This document shows positions 22,844 to 32,839 of a DNA stretch of 64,000 bases, piece after piece (the stretch's first letter is position 1; every line of letters starts with the position of its first letter). A program made the translations under genes and the position numbers. A model generated the notes under the pieces. It was given only the letters and a program-made list of their open reading frames with translations. It searched no databases and had not been told where the DNA came from. The DNA is from Pseudonocardia sp. SCN 73-27 (lineage in GTDB: Bacteria; Actinomycetota; Actinomycetes; Mycobacteriales; Pseudonocardiaceae), in the NCBI GenBank assembly GCA_001725415.1, contig MEGH01000018.1, forward strand, positions 90,545 to 154,544, written 5' to 3'.

Positions 22844-23351
22844 CGCAGACGCACGGGCCGGCGGTCCACCACTCGCCGACCTCGTCGAGCGCCTCGTCAC
22901 CGAACGGGTTGACCCCGCGTCCGCGGGCGAGCGCATGCCCGGCGTGGACGTGCAGACACTTGACCCGGCCCGGCATGCCGCCTGCGGAGACGTCGGTGCC
23001 GAGGGGTTCGATCGCGTCGCGTTCGGCCAGGTAGGCCTCGTGGGCTCGGTGGTAGGCGGCGGCCAGCTCGGGGTCCTCGGCGAGCCGGTCGGTCATCTCC
23101 CGCATCCGGCCCTCGGCCTCCAGCGTGCCCAGCCGCGACGCGAGCCGCGGGCACGTCAGGTAGAACAGCGTCGGGAACGGGGTGCCGTCCTCGAGACGTG
23201 GCGCGGTGGCGACGACGGTCGGCAGCCCGCACTCGCAGCGGTGCGCGACCTCCCGGACCGCGCGCGGCGCCCGGCCCAGCTGGGCGGTGACGGCGGCGCG
23301 GTCGGCGTCGGAGATCGTGGGAGCGGGGGTGCTCCCCGGGGCGGGCGTCAC
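22827..23351 (-). CDS. DUF501 family protein
   Basis: A 174-residue protein of DUF501, matching the Rv1025 position next to eno and ftsB in mycobacteria. It contains RCECGLPTVVATAPRLEDG, PFPTLFYLTCPRLASRLGTL, and GRVKCLHVHAGHALARGRG plus a C-terminal CVCVNDEG. The conserved Cys and His (CECG, CPR, CLHVHAGH, CVC) suggest a metal site. The function is unknown. It is transcribed with ftsB and eno and overlaps the convergent AidB-like gene at its 3' end. Confidence 0.88.
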   Translation of the reverse strand: MTPAPGSTPAPTISDADRAAVTAQLGRAPRAVREVAHRCECGLPTVVATAPRLEDGTPFPTLFYLTCPRLASRLGTLEAEGRMREMTDRLAEDPELAAAYHRAHEAYLAERDAIEPLGTDVSAGGMPGRVKCLHVHAGHALARGRGVNPFGDEALDEVGEWWTAGPCVCVNDEG

Positions 23352-23361
23352 TGTGCGGCCC

Positions 23362-23889
23362 TCACTGTGCGGGCGAACCTTCCGAGACGTTGGTCCAGAG
23401 GCGCTGGAACCAGGGTTGTCCGGCGGCGAGCTCCTCGGGGCTCGGCGGCGGGACGGGCAGCTCGACGATGTAGGGCACCTCGCCGGGCTTGACGTAGCCG
23501 AGGCGGCTGCGGGCGTCGGCCTCGACCTGCGACGGGTCGGACAGCCGGGCCCGCTGCTCGTTGAGCCGATCGACCTCGGCGGCGATCTGCTGCTGCTGGT
23601 GGGTCAGGTCGGACAGCTGTTGGCGCTGGGCGACGAAGTTGCGCAACGGCACCGCCACCGTGAGCGCCAGCGCGCAGACGACGACGGCGAGCACCGCGGC
23701 CCGCCGCGTCGACGAGACACCGAGGAACCCGGTGGTCGCGGCGACGACACCGGCCGCGCGGGACCGGCTGCGGGTCAGCTGGGGTTCGCGGGTGCGGGTG
23801 CGGCGCCCGGCAGCACCCGGCCGGGCCGACGAGGCGCCGCGGGCCCGGTCGCCCCGGGTCCGCGCGCGCTCGTCGGCCGCGGCGGGCAC
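23362..23889 (-). CDS. FtsB/DivIC-type septum formation initiator protein
   Basis: A 175-residue single-pass membrane protein. A basic N-terminal tail (about 60 residues, ARTRGDRARGASSARP) is followed by one membrane helix (AAVLAVVVCALALTVAVPL), then a leucine/glutamine coiled coil (QQLSDLTHQQQQIAAEVDRL) and the conserved DPSQVEADARSRLGYVKPGE. This is the layout of actinobacterial DivIC/FtsB proteins, which help assemble FtsQ/FtsL at the septum. The GTG start follows the eno stop by one base (TGACGTG), matching the mycobacterial eno-Rv1024 order. Confidence 0.88.
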   Translation of the reverse strand: MPAAADERARTRGDRARGASSARPGAAGRRTRTREPQLTRSRSRAAGVVAATTGFLGVSSTRRAAVLAVVVCALALTVAVPLRNFVAQRQQLSDLTHQQQQIAAEVDRLNEQRARLSDPSQVEADARSRLGYVKPGEVPYIVELPVPPPSPEELAAGQPWFQRLWTNVSEGSPAQ

Positions 23890-23890
23890 G

Positions 23891-25228
<1,338 letters not shown>

Positions 25229-25347
25229 CTATCCGCCGACGGGCTCCCGACCGTGCACCGCGGGCGAGGTGTCGCGGCCGTCACCCGGCCCGGGCCGTCC
25301 TGTCAAGCCTCGCGATTCCGCCTGCCGGGGCCTACCGTGGAACGACC

Positions 25348-25785
25348 ATGACGACGCCGCACGGATCAGACGCAGAGGAGCCCGACGAAGCCCGGCCAGG
25401 GACCGTCCCCGATGTCTTCGCGTCGTTCCGCCGCGCGGAGCTGCTGTTGTCCGACCGACGGCCGCTCGATGCGTTGCAGGCGCTCGGCCCGGTGCTCGAC
25501 TGCGAACCCGACGACGTCTCGGTGCAGCTCCTCGCGGGCCGTGCCTACTTCGACTCGGCGCAGCTGCACCGGGCGGAACAGGCGTTCACCCGCGTCCTGG
25601 AGCTCGACCCGGCCGACCACTACGCGCGCTTCGCGCTGGGCAAGACGCTGCAACGTCAGGCGCGGCTCTCGGAGGCGTTGGCGCAGTTCAAGATGGCCGC
25701 CGCCATGGACCCGCGCCCGGAGTACCAGGAGGCGCTGGGCGAGCTGCGGGCCCGCGTCGCGATGGACCGCGCCGAACCCGCCTGA
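25348..25785 (+). CDS. Tetratricopeptide-repeat protein
   Basis: A 145-residue soluble protein with three TPR-like helix pairs: FASFRRAELLLSDRRPLDAL, VSVQLLAGRAYFDSAQLHRA with EQAFTRVLELDPADHYARFA, and LGKTLQRQARLSEALAQFKM. Such repeats bind peptides or partner proteins. The partner is unknown. The ATG is chosen because the upstream frame overlaps the eno promoter region. It is a single gene ending just before a perfect palindrome. Confidence 0.8.
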   Translation: MTTPHGSDAEEPDEARPGTVPDVFASFRRAELLLSDRRPLDALQALGPVLDCEPDDVSVQLLAGRAYFDSAQLHRAEQAFTRVLELDPADHYARFALGKTLQRQARLSEALAQFKMAAAMDPRPEYQEALGELRARVAMDRAEPA

Positions 25786-25820
25786 CCCCGCCGCCAGGAA
25801 CACACCGCTGGTCAGAGCTC

Positions 25821-25860
25821 GTGCGCGGTGATGGTCGCCATGGCGACCATCACCGCGCAC
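25821..25860. terminator. Perfect 40-bp palindrome between convergent genes
   Basis: A 20-bp arm on each side with no loop, centred on CCATGG, between the TPR gene and efeB, which converge on it. It shares its centre and several arm positions with the 46-bp palindrome at 53533-53578. It probably works as a bidirectional terminator. Confidence 0.75.
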
Positions 25861-25864
25861 AGGG

Positions 25865-27085
25865 TCAGGTGAACAGCGCACGGCCCCACCAGTCGTCGGG
25901 GCCCGTCGTGCCCGGCGGGACGGCGTAGAGGCCCGAGCCGACGTGGCGGATGTACTCGTTGAGGGCGTCGTTGCTGCCGAGCTTGCGCTGCAACGTCACG
26001 AACTGGTTCGGGTCGCGCATGTAGGCCAGGAAGAACAGGCCGGCGTCGAGCGTGCCGGTGCGGGCGTCGATGCCGTCGGTGTAGGAGTAGCCACGGCGCA
26101 GGATGCGCAGGCCGCCGTTGTTCTCCGGGGCGGCGAGCCGGACGTGGGCGTCGTCGGCGATGACGGGTCCGTCGGGGCCGACGGCGCCGAAGTCGGGGGT
26201 GTCGAACTCGTCCTGACCGGTGAGCGGCGCGCCGGAGGTCTTGAACCTGCCGAAGACGGCTTCCTGGTCCGAGAGCCGGTCGCGGTCCCAGGGCTCGACG
26301 AACATCCGGATGCGGCGGGCGACGAGGTAGCTGCCGCCACCGAGCCAGCCGGCGCCGTCGCCGTCGGCGACCCACACGTGCTGCCCGAGTGCGGCGTCGT
26401 CGGTGCCCTGGATGTTGCGGGTGCCGTCCTTGAACCCCAACAGGTTCCGCGGCGTGCCGCCGGACTTCCCCGTCGACGACGTCTTGCCGAACCCCAGCTC
26501 CGCCCAGCGGGCGACGACGCTGCCGCGGCCCAGCCGGGTGAGGTTGCGGACGGCGTGGAAGGCGACGGTGGGGTCGTCGGAGCAGGCCTGGACGGCGATG
26601 TCGCCGCCGCTGCGGGTGGGCTCGAGGAGCTCGCCGGGCAGGGCGGGCAGCGGGGCGAAGGCCGCGGGGCGGCGGGCGGCGAGGCCGAAACGGTCGGTGC
26701 CGTCGGCGGCGGTGAACAGGCCGGGCCCGAAGCCGATGGTGACGGTGAGCCGGGCGGCGGGCAGGCCTTCGGCCTCGCCGGTGTCGGCGGGCGGCAGCGC
26801 GTCGGAGGGGGTGGCGCCGGGTACGGGTGCGCCGCGGGTCATGGCCTCGGCGGCCGCGGTCCACGTCCTGAGCAGGGCGACGAGGTCGTCACGGCGTGTG
26901 GTGGTGACGTCGAAGGCGGTGAACGCCAGCCGGTCCTGCACCGGGGTGGCGATGCCGGCCTGGTGCGGGCCGTGGAAGTCGACGACGTCGGTGGCTGCTG
27001 CTGCGGGCGGTGCGCAGCCCGCGAGGGCGCCGACGGCGCCGGCTCCCGCGATCCCCTGCAGGAGCCGGCGCCGGGACAGTTCCAT
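25865..27085 (-). CDS. efeB: EfeB, deferrochelatase/DyP-type haem peroxidase (operon 1)
   Basis: A 406-residue secreted peroxidase. The N-terminus has a twin-arginine signal (SRRRLLQGIAGAGAVGAL) with a possible lipid-anchoring AGC after it. The DyP fold shows VQDRLAFTAFDVT, the GxxDG motif in GFKDGTRNIQG, YLVARRIRMFVEPWD with the haem region, and the late RRGYSYTDG. In EfeUOB systems EfeB oxidises ferrous iron or helps release haem iron outside the membrane. It is the third gene of a minus-strand operon efeU-efeO-efeB, 6 bases after efeO. Confidence 0.92.
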   Translation of the reverse strand: MELSRRRLLQGIAGAGAVGALAGCAPPAAAATDVVDFHGPHQAGIATPVQDRLAFTAFDVTTTRRDDLVALLRTWTAAAEAMTRGAPVPGATPSDALPPADTGEAEGLPAARLTVTIGFGPGLFTAADGTDRFGLAARRPAAFAPLPALPGELLEPTRSGGDIAVQACSDDPTVAFHAVRNLTRLGRGSVVARWAELGFGKTSSTGKSGGTPRNLLGFKDGTRNIQGTDDAALGQHVWVADGDGAGWLGGGSYLVARRIRMFVEPWDRDRLSDQEAVFGRFKTSGAPLTGQDEFDTPDFGAVGPDGPVIADDAHVRLAAPENNGGLRILRRGYSYTDGIDARTGTLDAGLFFLAYMRDPNQFVTLQRKLGSNDALNEYIRHVGSGLYAVPPGTTGPDDWWGRALFT

Positions 27086-27091
27086 GAGGGG

Positions 27092-28237
27092 TCAGACCAC
27101 CTTCCCGGCGACCTGCGACAGCGGCTCGGCGAGCGCGTTGACGGAGTCGGCGAGCGAGCGCTTGTCGGTGTCGGTCACGGCGCCGTAGTCCTGGTAGCCG
27201 CCGTCGGGGGTCCTGTACTTCGCCAGCCCGTTCACGACGTCGGTGAACCGCGCCTCGAGCTGCTGGGCCAGGTCGGGGTCCTTGGCGGCGAGGGCGGGCC
27301 GCAGCAGCTCGAACGCCTTGCGGGCGCCGTCGATGTTGGCGGCGAAGTCCCAGAGGTCGGTGTGGGAGTAGCGGTCCTCCTCGCCGGTGACCTTGCTGGT
27401 GGAGACCTCGGTGAGCAGGTCGGACGCGCCGTTGGCGAGCTCGGCGGGCTGGTAGGTGGTGGTCGCGACCTTCGTCGTCAGCGTGGCGACGTCGGCGTCG
27501 AGCTCGTCGGCGATCGGGCCGATGCCTGCCAGGGAGTTGTCGGCCCAGAGCGCCTTCTCGATGCGGTGGAAGCCGGTCCACTGCGCGGGGTCGTCGACGT
27601 CGTCGATGCGGGCGTCGATCGCCGGGTCGAGGTCGCCGAAGCTCTCCGCGACGGGCTCGATGCTCTCGTAGTGCACGCGGGCCGGCGCGAAGGCCTGCTT
27701 CGCGGCGTCGATGTTGCCGGCGCGGACGGCGTCGGTGAAGGTCTTCGTCGCCGTCTGCAGCCGGCCGGCCTCGGCGACGACGAAGTCGTGGTAGCCCTGC
27801 GTCGCGGCGGTGAGCGAGGTGTCGCCGGTGGCTGCGGGCCCGGACCCGCCGGCGCCGTCGACGGTGAACGTCCAGGTGTCCTTGGCCGCGCCCGGGCAGT
27901 GGACGCTGTAGGTGCCGGGCTCCATGCGCAGCGAGAACGCGCCGTCGAGGCCGGCGGTGATGTTCTCCTTCTCCGCCAGGATCTTCCCGCCGCCCTGGAC
28001 CTCGGCCTCGGTGACCTTGGCCGACGCCGGGTTGGTCACGGCGAAGTTCACGGGACCTGTGGGGACAGTGGCCGGGTTCGGGCCGCAGCCCGCATCACTG
28101 ATCTCGATCTTCACCGCGGAGGCGGCCGGGTCGCCGGGCGAGGCCGGCTGTTGCGAGCCCGAGCAGGCGGAGGCGAACAGCCCGGCGGCGGCCAGGGCGG
28201 CCATGCCGCAGGCGACGCGGGATCGGGTGGGGGTCAC
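27092..28237 (-). CDS. efeO: EfeO, iron-binding lipoprotein (operon 1)
   Basis: A 381-residue lipoprotein with signal peptide and lipobox (GLFASAC). A cupredoxin-like domain (residues about 40-130, with EPGTYSVHCPG) precedes an imelysin/M75 domain with YHDFVVAEAGRLQTATKTF, HYESIEPVAESFGDLD, TGFHRIEKALW and GEEDRYSHTDLWDF. EfeO binds iron at the outer face and hands it to EfeU. The GTG start fits the signal peptide. The two EfeO proteins in this window share the same domain order but differ widely in surface sequence. Confidence 0.92.
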   Translation of the reverse strand: MTPTRSRVACGMAALAAAGLFASACSGSQQPASPGDPAASAVKIEISDAGCGPNPATVPTGPVNFAVTNPASAKVTEAEVQGGGKILAEKENITAGLDGAFSLRMEPGTYSVHCPGAAKDTWTFTVDGAGGSGPAATGDTSLTAATQGYHDFVVAEAGRLQTATKTFTDAVRAGNIDAAKQAFAPARVHYESIEPVAESFGDLDPAIDARIDDVDDPAQWTGFHRIEKALWADNSLAGIGPIADELDADVATLTTKVATTTYQPAELANGASDLLTEVSTSKVTGEEDRYSHTDLWDFAANIDGARKAFELLRPALAAKDPDLAQQLEARFTDVVNGLAKYRTPDGGYQDYGAVTDTDKRSLADSVNALAEPLSQVAGKVV

Positions 28238-28312
28238 GGGTCGTGCTCCTCGGTCGTGCGCAACGGTCTGCGCGAACGGTCTGTGCGAAACGGTGCGCGG
28301 GACGGGAGTGGG

Positions 28313-29146
28313 TCAGGCCGCCGGCGCGGGGGCCGGCGTGCGCCGCTTCGTGGCGGGGGCGAGCACGTAGATCAGGAGCGGGACGACGTAGACCAGCCAG
28401 ACGACGACCTCGAGGACCACCGGGTAGGGCTGGATGCCGAGGACGCCGGTGAGCAGCGACGACACGGGCGTTCCGGGCAGGACGAGCCACGACAGGTCGA
28501 GGGCGCGGGTCTGGCCGAAGTCGACCCAGCCGGCCTCGTGGGCGGTGTGCGCGGCCGTGGTCAGCAGCCCGCCGGCCACGACGACGAGGACGACGCCGGT
28601 GATCCGGAAGAACCGCGCCATGTTCAGCTTCACGCCACCGCGGTAGATGCCGTAGCCGAGCGCGACGGCCACGAGCACGCCGAGCACGGCGCCGATGCCT
28701 GCGAGCAGCGGTGACGTCGAGGCCTGGAACGCGGCGAGCAGGAAGACGGCCGTCTCGAAACCCTCGCGGAGCACGGCGAGGAACGCCATCGCGACGAGTG
28801 CGGTCGTGGAGCCGGCGGCCAGCGCCGCACCGGCGGAGGACTCGAGCTGGGCGCGCATGTCGCGGGCGTGCGACCGCATCCAGATCACCATGTACGTGAC
28901 CATCGCCACGGCGAGCAGGCCGATGACGGTCTCGAGGCCCTCCTGGGCGGCCTGCGGGAGCTCGGCGGTGACGATCTCCAGGATCACGCCGACGGTGAGG
29001 CAGATGACGACGGCGATTCCGACGCCGATCCAGACCGAGCGGAGTGCGTCGCGGCGGCCGCTCGCGACGAGGAAACTCGCGACGATCCCGACGATGAGTG
29101 AGGCTTCGAGCCCCTCGCGCAGTCCGATGATGAACGTGGCGAGCAC
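28313..29146 (-). CDS. efeU: EfeU, FTR1-type iron permease (operon 1)
   Basis: A 277-residue membrane protein with seven helices. The two REXXE iron motifs of the FTR1 family are present: REGLE at residues 10-14 and REGFE in FLAVLREGFETAVFLLA. It takes iron through the cytoplasmic membrane. A promoter with an overlapping iron-box half-site lies about 60 bases upstream. It is the first gene of the minus-strand operon and faces away from the second efeU. Confidence 0.92.
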   Translation of the reverse strand: MLATFIIGLREGLEASLIVGIVASFLVASGRRDALRSVWIGVGIAVVICLTVGVILEIVTAELPQAAQEGLETVIGLLAVAMVTYMVIWMRSHARDMRAQLESSAGAALAAGSTTALVAMAFLAVLREGFETAVFLLAAFQASTSPLLAGIGAVLGVLVAVALGYGIYRGGVKLNMARFFRITGVVLVVVAGGLLTTAAHTAHEAGWVDFGQTRALDLSWLVLPGTPVSSLLTGVLGIQPYPVVLEVVVWLVYVVPLLIYVLAPATKRRTPAPAPAA

Positions 29147-29203
29147 CCGAGACCTTCTTTCCGTGACACCGGCTCCGCAGCATTCGCACGACCGGGCGAG
29201 AAG

Positions 29204-29233
29204 AAGTTAGGTATTCCTGGGATTGCCTGTCAA
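29204..29233 (-). promoter_or_regulatory. Promoter of efe operon 1 with overlapping iron-box-like site
   Basis: Minus-strand TTGACA (29233-29228), an 18-base spacer and TAACTT (29209-29204). The -10 overlaps TTAGGT at 29207-29212, the left half of the DtxR/IdeR consensus; the right half is poorly matched. Repression by iron-loaded IdeR is the inference. The 405-base gap 29147-29551 otherwise holds only the opposing site at 29475-29493. Confidence 0.5.
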
Positions 29234-29474
29234 TAGGCTCGGATAACCCCACGGAATTGCGCCTCGAACACCTTTCGAGAATTGTCGACCTCATCGTCCG
29301 AAAAGACCCGTCGAACGGGCGGACGATCCCGTTCGAACGTTTTCCACCGGTGGTGGACGCCACGTCCGATCGCGTGCGTCGCATGCCGGAAAAGTCCGAT
29401 TTGCGAATACGACGAGAGCCCCGCACGAGACCAACCGGCGCTCGGCAACGAAACGGCACTACCGCCGCGGACAC

Positions 29475-29493
29475 GACAGAGGCTAGCCTCGCT
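29475..29493 (+). promoter_or_regulatory. Iron-box-like site before efe operon 2
   Basis: Contains the palindrome GAGGCTAGCCTC (29479-29490), whose core AGGCTAGCCT matches AGGCTAACCT of the DtxR/IdeR box in nine of ten positions. TAGCCT inside it could be a -10. A second partial match, AGGCTGGCCTAA, follows at 29506-29517. Confidence 0.45.
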
Positions 29494-29551
29494 GCGCACC
29501 TGTGCAGGCTGGCCTAAGAAGCGGTACGAACGGACTGGAGACGTCGGGAAC

Positions 29552-30373
29552 GTGCTCGGCAACGCGTTGATCGGATTGCGGGAAGGCCTGGAGGCCGCGC
29601 TCGTCGTGAGCATCCTGGTGGCCTTCCTCGTGCGCACCGACCGGCGCTCCGAGCTGCCCAAGGTGTGGCTGGGCGTCGGCATCGCGGTCGCCGTCTCCGT
29701 CGGCGTCACGCTGGCCCTCACGCTGACCCAGCAGGCGCTCACCTTCGAGGCGCAGGAGGCGCTCGGCGGGGCGCTGTCGATCGTCGCGGTTGCGTTCGTG
29801 ACGTGGATGATCTTCTGGATGCGCCGCAACGCACGGGCGCTGTCGTCGGAACTGCAGGGCAAGCTCGAGGACGCGATCAGGATCGGCCCGGTCGCCGTCG
29901 TCGTCATGGCCGCGCTCGCCGTCGGCCGCGAGGGCCTGGAGACGGCGGTGTTCTTCTTCTCCGCCGCCGAGGCCGCGGGCGAGACCGTGCAGCCGTTGAT
30001 CGGGTTCCTGATCGGCATCGCCATCGCGATCGCACTGGCATACCTGATCTACCGCGGCGCCGTGAAGATCAACCTCGCCAGGTTCTTCACCGTCACCGGC
30101 CTGCTGCTGGTCTTCGTCGCCGCCGGGATCCTCGCCTACGGCGTCCACGACCTGCAGGAGGCCGGCATCCTGCCCGGCCTGAACACCCTGGCCTTCGACG
30201 TCAGCGCCACCGTCCCCGCCGACTCCTGGTACGGCACCTTGCTCAAGGGAATCTTCAACTTCTCGCCACAGACCACCGTGCTCGAGGCGACGGTCTGGGT
30301 CGCCTACGTCGCCGTGGTCCTGACGCTGTTCCTGCTTCCCGGCCGACGCCGCGCCGCTGTCGCCACCACCTGA
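29552..30373 (+). CDS. efeU: EfeU, FTR1-type iron permease (operon 2)
   Basis: A 273-residue paralogue of the permease at 28313-29146. REGLE occurs at residues 10-14 (ALIGLREGLEAALVVSIL) and again in AALAVGREGLETAVFFF. Seven membrane helices are expected. The GTG start is chosen because motif 1 must be close to the N-terminus and a GGAG lies about 12 bases upstream. It heads the plus-strand operon efeU-efeO-efeB and is divergent from operon 1, with which it shares the iron-box-bearing intergenic region. Confidence 0.92.
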   Translation: MLGNALIGLREGLEAALVVSILVAFLVRTDRRSELPKVWLGVGIAVAVSVGVTLALTLTQQALTFEAQEALGGALSIVAVAFVTWMIFWMRRNARALSSELQGKLEDAIRIGPVAVVVMAALAVGREGLETAVFFFSAAEAAGETVQPLIGFLIGIAIAIALAYLIYRGAVKINLARFFTVTGLLLVFVAAGILAYGVHDLQEAGILPGLNTLAFDVSATVPADSWYGTLLKGIFNFSPQTTVLEATVWVAYVAVVLTLFLLPGRRRAAVATT

Positions 30374-30392
30374 GAAACACTCGAGGAGAACC

Positions 30393-31535
30393 ATGTCACG
30401 CAGGACCGCGGCATCCGTGCTCGCCGCAGCCGCGGCGGCCGCCGTGCTCGCCGGATGCACCAGCACCGCGCCCTCCAAGGCCGAGGTCGCGGGCGGGCAG
30501 GGTGGGCCCATCAAGGTCTCGGCCGCCGACTCGTCGTGCGACGTCGCGGCCAAGGAGGCTCCCGCGGGCAAGATCTCGTTCACCGTCACCAACACCGGGA
30601 GCAAGGTCACCGAGTTCTACCTCTACGCCACCGGCGACCGGATCATGGGCGAGGTCGAGAACATCGGCCCGGGCCTGACCCGCGACCTGATCGTCGAGGT
30701 CCCCGAGGGCGGCACCTACACCACCGCCTGCAAGCCCGGCATGGTCGGCGACGGCATCCGCGACGCGTTCACCGTCACCGGCAACGCCCAGCGCTCCGTC
30801 GACCAGAACACCCGCCTCGCCGAGGCCACCGCCGGCTACACCCGCTACGTGAACTCCCAGATCGAGGCCCTGGTCCCCAAGACCCAGGAGTTCGCCGACG
30901 CCGTCAAGGCGGGCGACGTCGCCAAGGCCAAGGCACTGTTCCCGGTGTCGCGCACCTACTGGGAGCGCATCGAGCCCGTCGCCGAGTCGTTCAGCGACAT
31001 CGACCCCAAGGTCGACGGCCGTGACGACGGCGAGCCCGGCGTCGCGTTCACCGGCTACCACCGCCTGGAGAAGGACCTGTGGGAGAGCGGCCTGCAGCCC
31101 GACTCGGGCGCGATGGCCGACGCGCTGGTCGCCGACATGAAGGACCTGCAGAACCGGGTCAAGACCCTGGAGCTGACCCCGGTCCAGCTCGCCAACGGCG
31201 CCAAGGAGCTGCTCGACGAGGTCGCCACCGGCAAGATCACCGGCGAGGAGGACCGCTACAGCCACACCGACCTGTGGGATTTCAAGGCCAACGTCGAGGG
31301 CTCGCAGGCCGCGGTCGCCGCGCTGCGCCCGGTGATCGACGAGAAGGACAAGGCCCTCGGCCCGCTGCTCGACCAGCGTTTCGCGGCCGTCGACACCCTG
31401 CTCGAGCAGTACCGCGTCGGCGACGGCTTTACGCTCTACACGGAGCTCACTGACGAGGACAAGAAGAAGATGACCGACGCCGTCGACGCCCTGAGCGAGC
31501 CCATCAGCCAGGTCGCCGCGGTCGTCACCAGCTGA
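30393..31535 (+). CDS. efeO: EfeO, iron-binding lipoprotein (operon 2)
   Basis: A 380-residue lipoprotein with lipobox VLAGC. The cupredoxin-like part includes ISFTVTNTGSKVTEFYLYA and YTTACKPGM. The M75/imelysin part shows AGYTRYVNSQIEALVPKTQE, TYWERIEPVAESFSDIDPKV, TGYHRLEKDLWESG and GEEDRYSHTDLWDF, the last motif identical to operon 1. A GAGGAG site precedes the ATG. Role as for the first EfeO. It begins 19 bases after efeU. Confidence 0.92.
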   Translation: MSRRTAASVLAAAAAAAVLAGCTSTAPSKAEVAGGQGGPIKVSAADSSCDVAAKEAPAGKISFTVTNTGSKVTEFYLYATGDRIMGEVENIGPGLTRDLIVEVPEGGTYTTACKPGMVGDGIRDAFTVTGNAQRSVDQNTRLAEATAGYTRYVNSQIEALVPKTQEFADAVKAGDVAKAKALFPVSRTYWERIEPVAESFSDIDPKVDGRDDGEPGVAFTGYHRLEKDLWESGLQPDSGAMADALVADMKDLQNRVKTLELTPVQLANGAKELLDEVATGKITGEEDRYSHTDLWDFKANVEGSQAAVAALRPVIDEKDKALGPLLDQRFAAVDTLLEQYRVGDGFTLYTELTDEDKKKMTDAVDALSEPISQVAAVVTS

Positions 31536-31546
31536 GCGGACCCCAC

Positions 31547-32839
31547 ATGACCGACACCGGCCAGACCGAACGCACCATCCCGCCGCCCCCCGCCCCTGAA
31601 ACGGGTGGCGGGCTCTCACGACGTGCGCTGTTCGGGCTGGCCGGTGCCGGCGTGGTCGTCGCCGGCGGTGCCGCGGCGATCGGCTACGCCGCGGGCGATG
31701 CCGGCGGCTCCGGCGGCGGCGCGGGCGTCGTCCCGTTCCGCGACGTCCACCAGGCCGGCGTCGCCACCCCTGCCCAGGACCGGCTGCACTTCGTCGCGCT
31801 CGACCTGACGACGACCGACCGTGTCGCCGTCGCCCGCCTGCTCGCCCGCTGGGCCACCGCCGCCGAGCGGATGACCGCGGGCCAGGAGACGGCCGCGAAC
31901 GGGGCCGTCGGCGGCAACCCGCTGGCCCCTCCCGCCGACACCGGTGAGGCCCTCGGCCTGCCCGCCGCGTCGCTGACGATCACCGTCGGGTTCGGCGGCT
32001 CGTTCTTCGACAAGCTCGGGCTGCAGGACCAGCGCCCGCCCGCGCTCGCCGACCTCCCGCCGTTCGCGGGCGACAACCTCGATCCCGCCCGCTCCGGCGG
32101 CGACCTGTGCATCCAGGCCTGCTCCGACGACCCCCAGGTCGCCGTGCACGCCGTGCGCAACCTCGCCCGGATCGGGTTCGGCACGACGTCGGTGCGCTGG
32201 TCGCAGCTCGGGTTCGGGCGCACGTCGTCGACCTCGACGGCGCAGACGACCCCGCGCAACCTGTTCGGCTTCAAGGACGGCACGAACAACGTCAAGGCCG
32301 AGGAGCCCGACCAGCTCGACGACCACGTCTGGGTCCAGCCCGGCGACGGCCCCGACTGGATGACGGGTGGCACCTACCTGGTGGCGCGGCGCATCCGGAT
32401 GCACATCGAGACGTGGGACCGGACGTCGCTGCAGGAGCAGGAGCAGATCGTCGGGCGCAGCAAGGGCGAGGGCAACCCGCTCAGCGGCCAGGCCGAGTTC
32501 GACGTCGCCGACCTGAACGCGCGCGGCTCGGACGGGAATCCGGCGATCGCCGCCGACGCCCACATCCGGCTCGCGTCGGCCGAGTCCCTCGACGGCGTAC
32601 GGATCCTGCGGCGCGGCTACAACTTCGTCGACGGCACCGACGGCCGCGGGCGTCTCGACGCCGGGCTGTTCTTCATCGCGTTCGTCCGCAACCCGCAGAC
32701 ACAGTTCGTGCCGATGCAGCGGGTGCTCGCGCAGCAGGACCCGATGATGGAGTACCTGCAGCACACCGGGTCCGCGATGTTCGCGTGCCCGCCCGGGCTC
32801 GCCGGTTCGGACTACTGGGGCAGCGCGCTGCTGTCCTGA
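31547..32839 (+). CDS. efeB: EfeB, deferrochelatase/DyP-type haem peroxidase (operon 2)
   Basis: A 430-residue secreted DyP peroxidase. The twin-arginine signal is LSRRALFGLAGAGVVVAGG after a 24-residue Pro-rich leader. The fold shows FRDVHQAGVATPAQDRLHFV, the GxxDG motif in LFGFKDGTNNVKAEE, and LVARRIRMHIETWDRTSLQE. Compared with the first EfeB it has insertions around GQETAANGAVGGNPL. It is the last gene of operon 2. Its 3' end overlaps the convergent mazG gene by 28 bases. Confidence 0.92.
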   Translation: MTDTGQTERTIPPPPAPETGGGLSRRALFGLAGAGVVVAGGAAAIGYAAGDAGGSGGGAGVVPFRDVHQAGVATPAQDRLHFVALDLTTTDRVAVARLLARWATAAERMTAGQETAANGAVGGNPLAPPADTGEALGLPAASLTITVGFGGSFFDKLGLQDQRPPALADLPPFAGDNLDPARSGGDLCIQACSDDPQVAVHAVRNLARIGFGTTSVRWSQLGFGRTSSTSTAQTTPRNLFGFKDGTNNVKAEEPDQLDDHVWVQPGDGPDWMTGGTYLVARRIRMHIETWDRTSLQEQEQIVGRSKGEGNPLSGQAEFDVADLNARGSDGNPAIAADAHIRLASAESLDGVRILRRGYNFVDGTDGRGRLDAGLFFIAFVRNPQTQFVPMQRVLAQQDPMMEYLQHTGSAMFACPPGLAGSDYWGSALLS

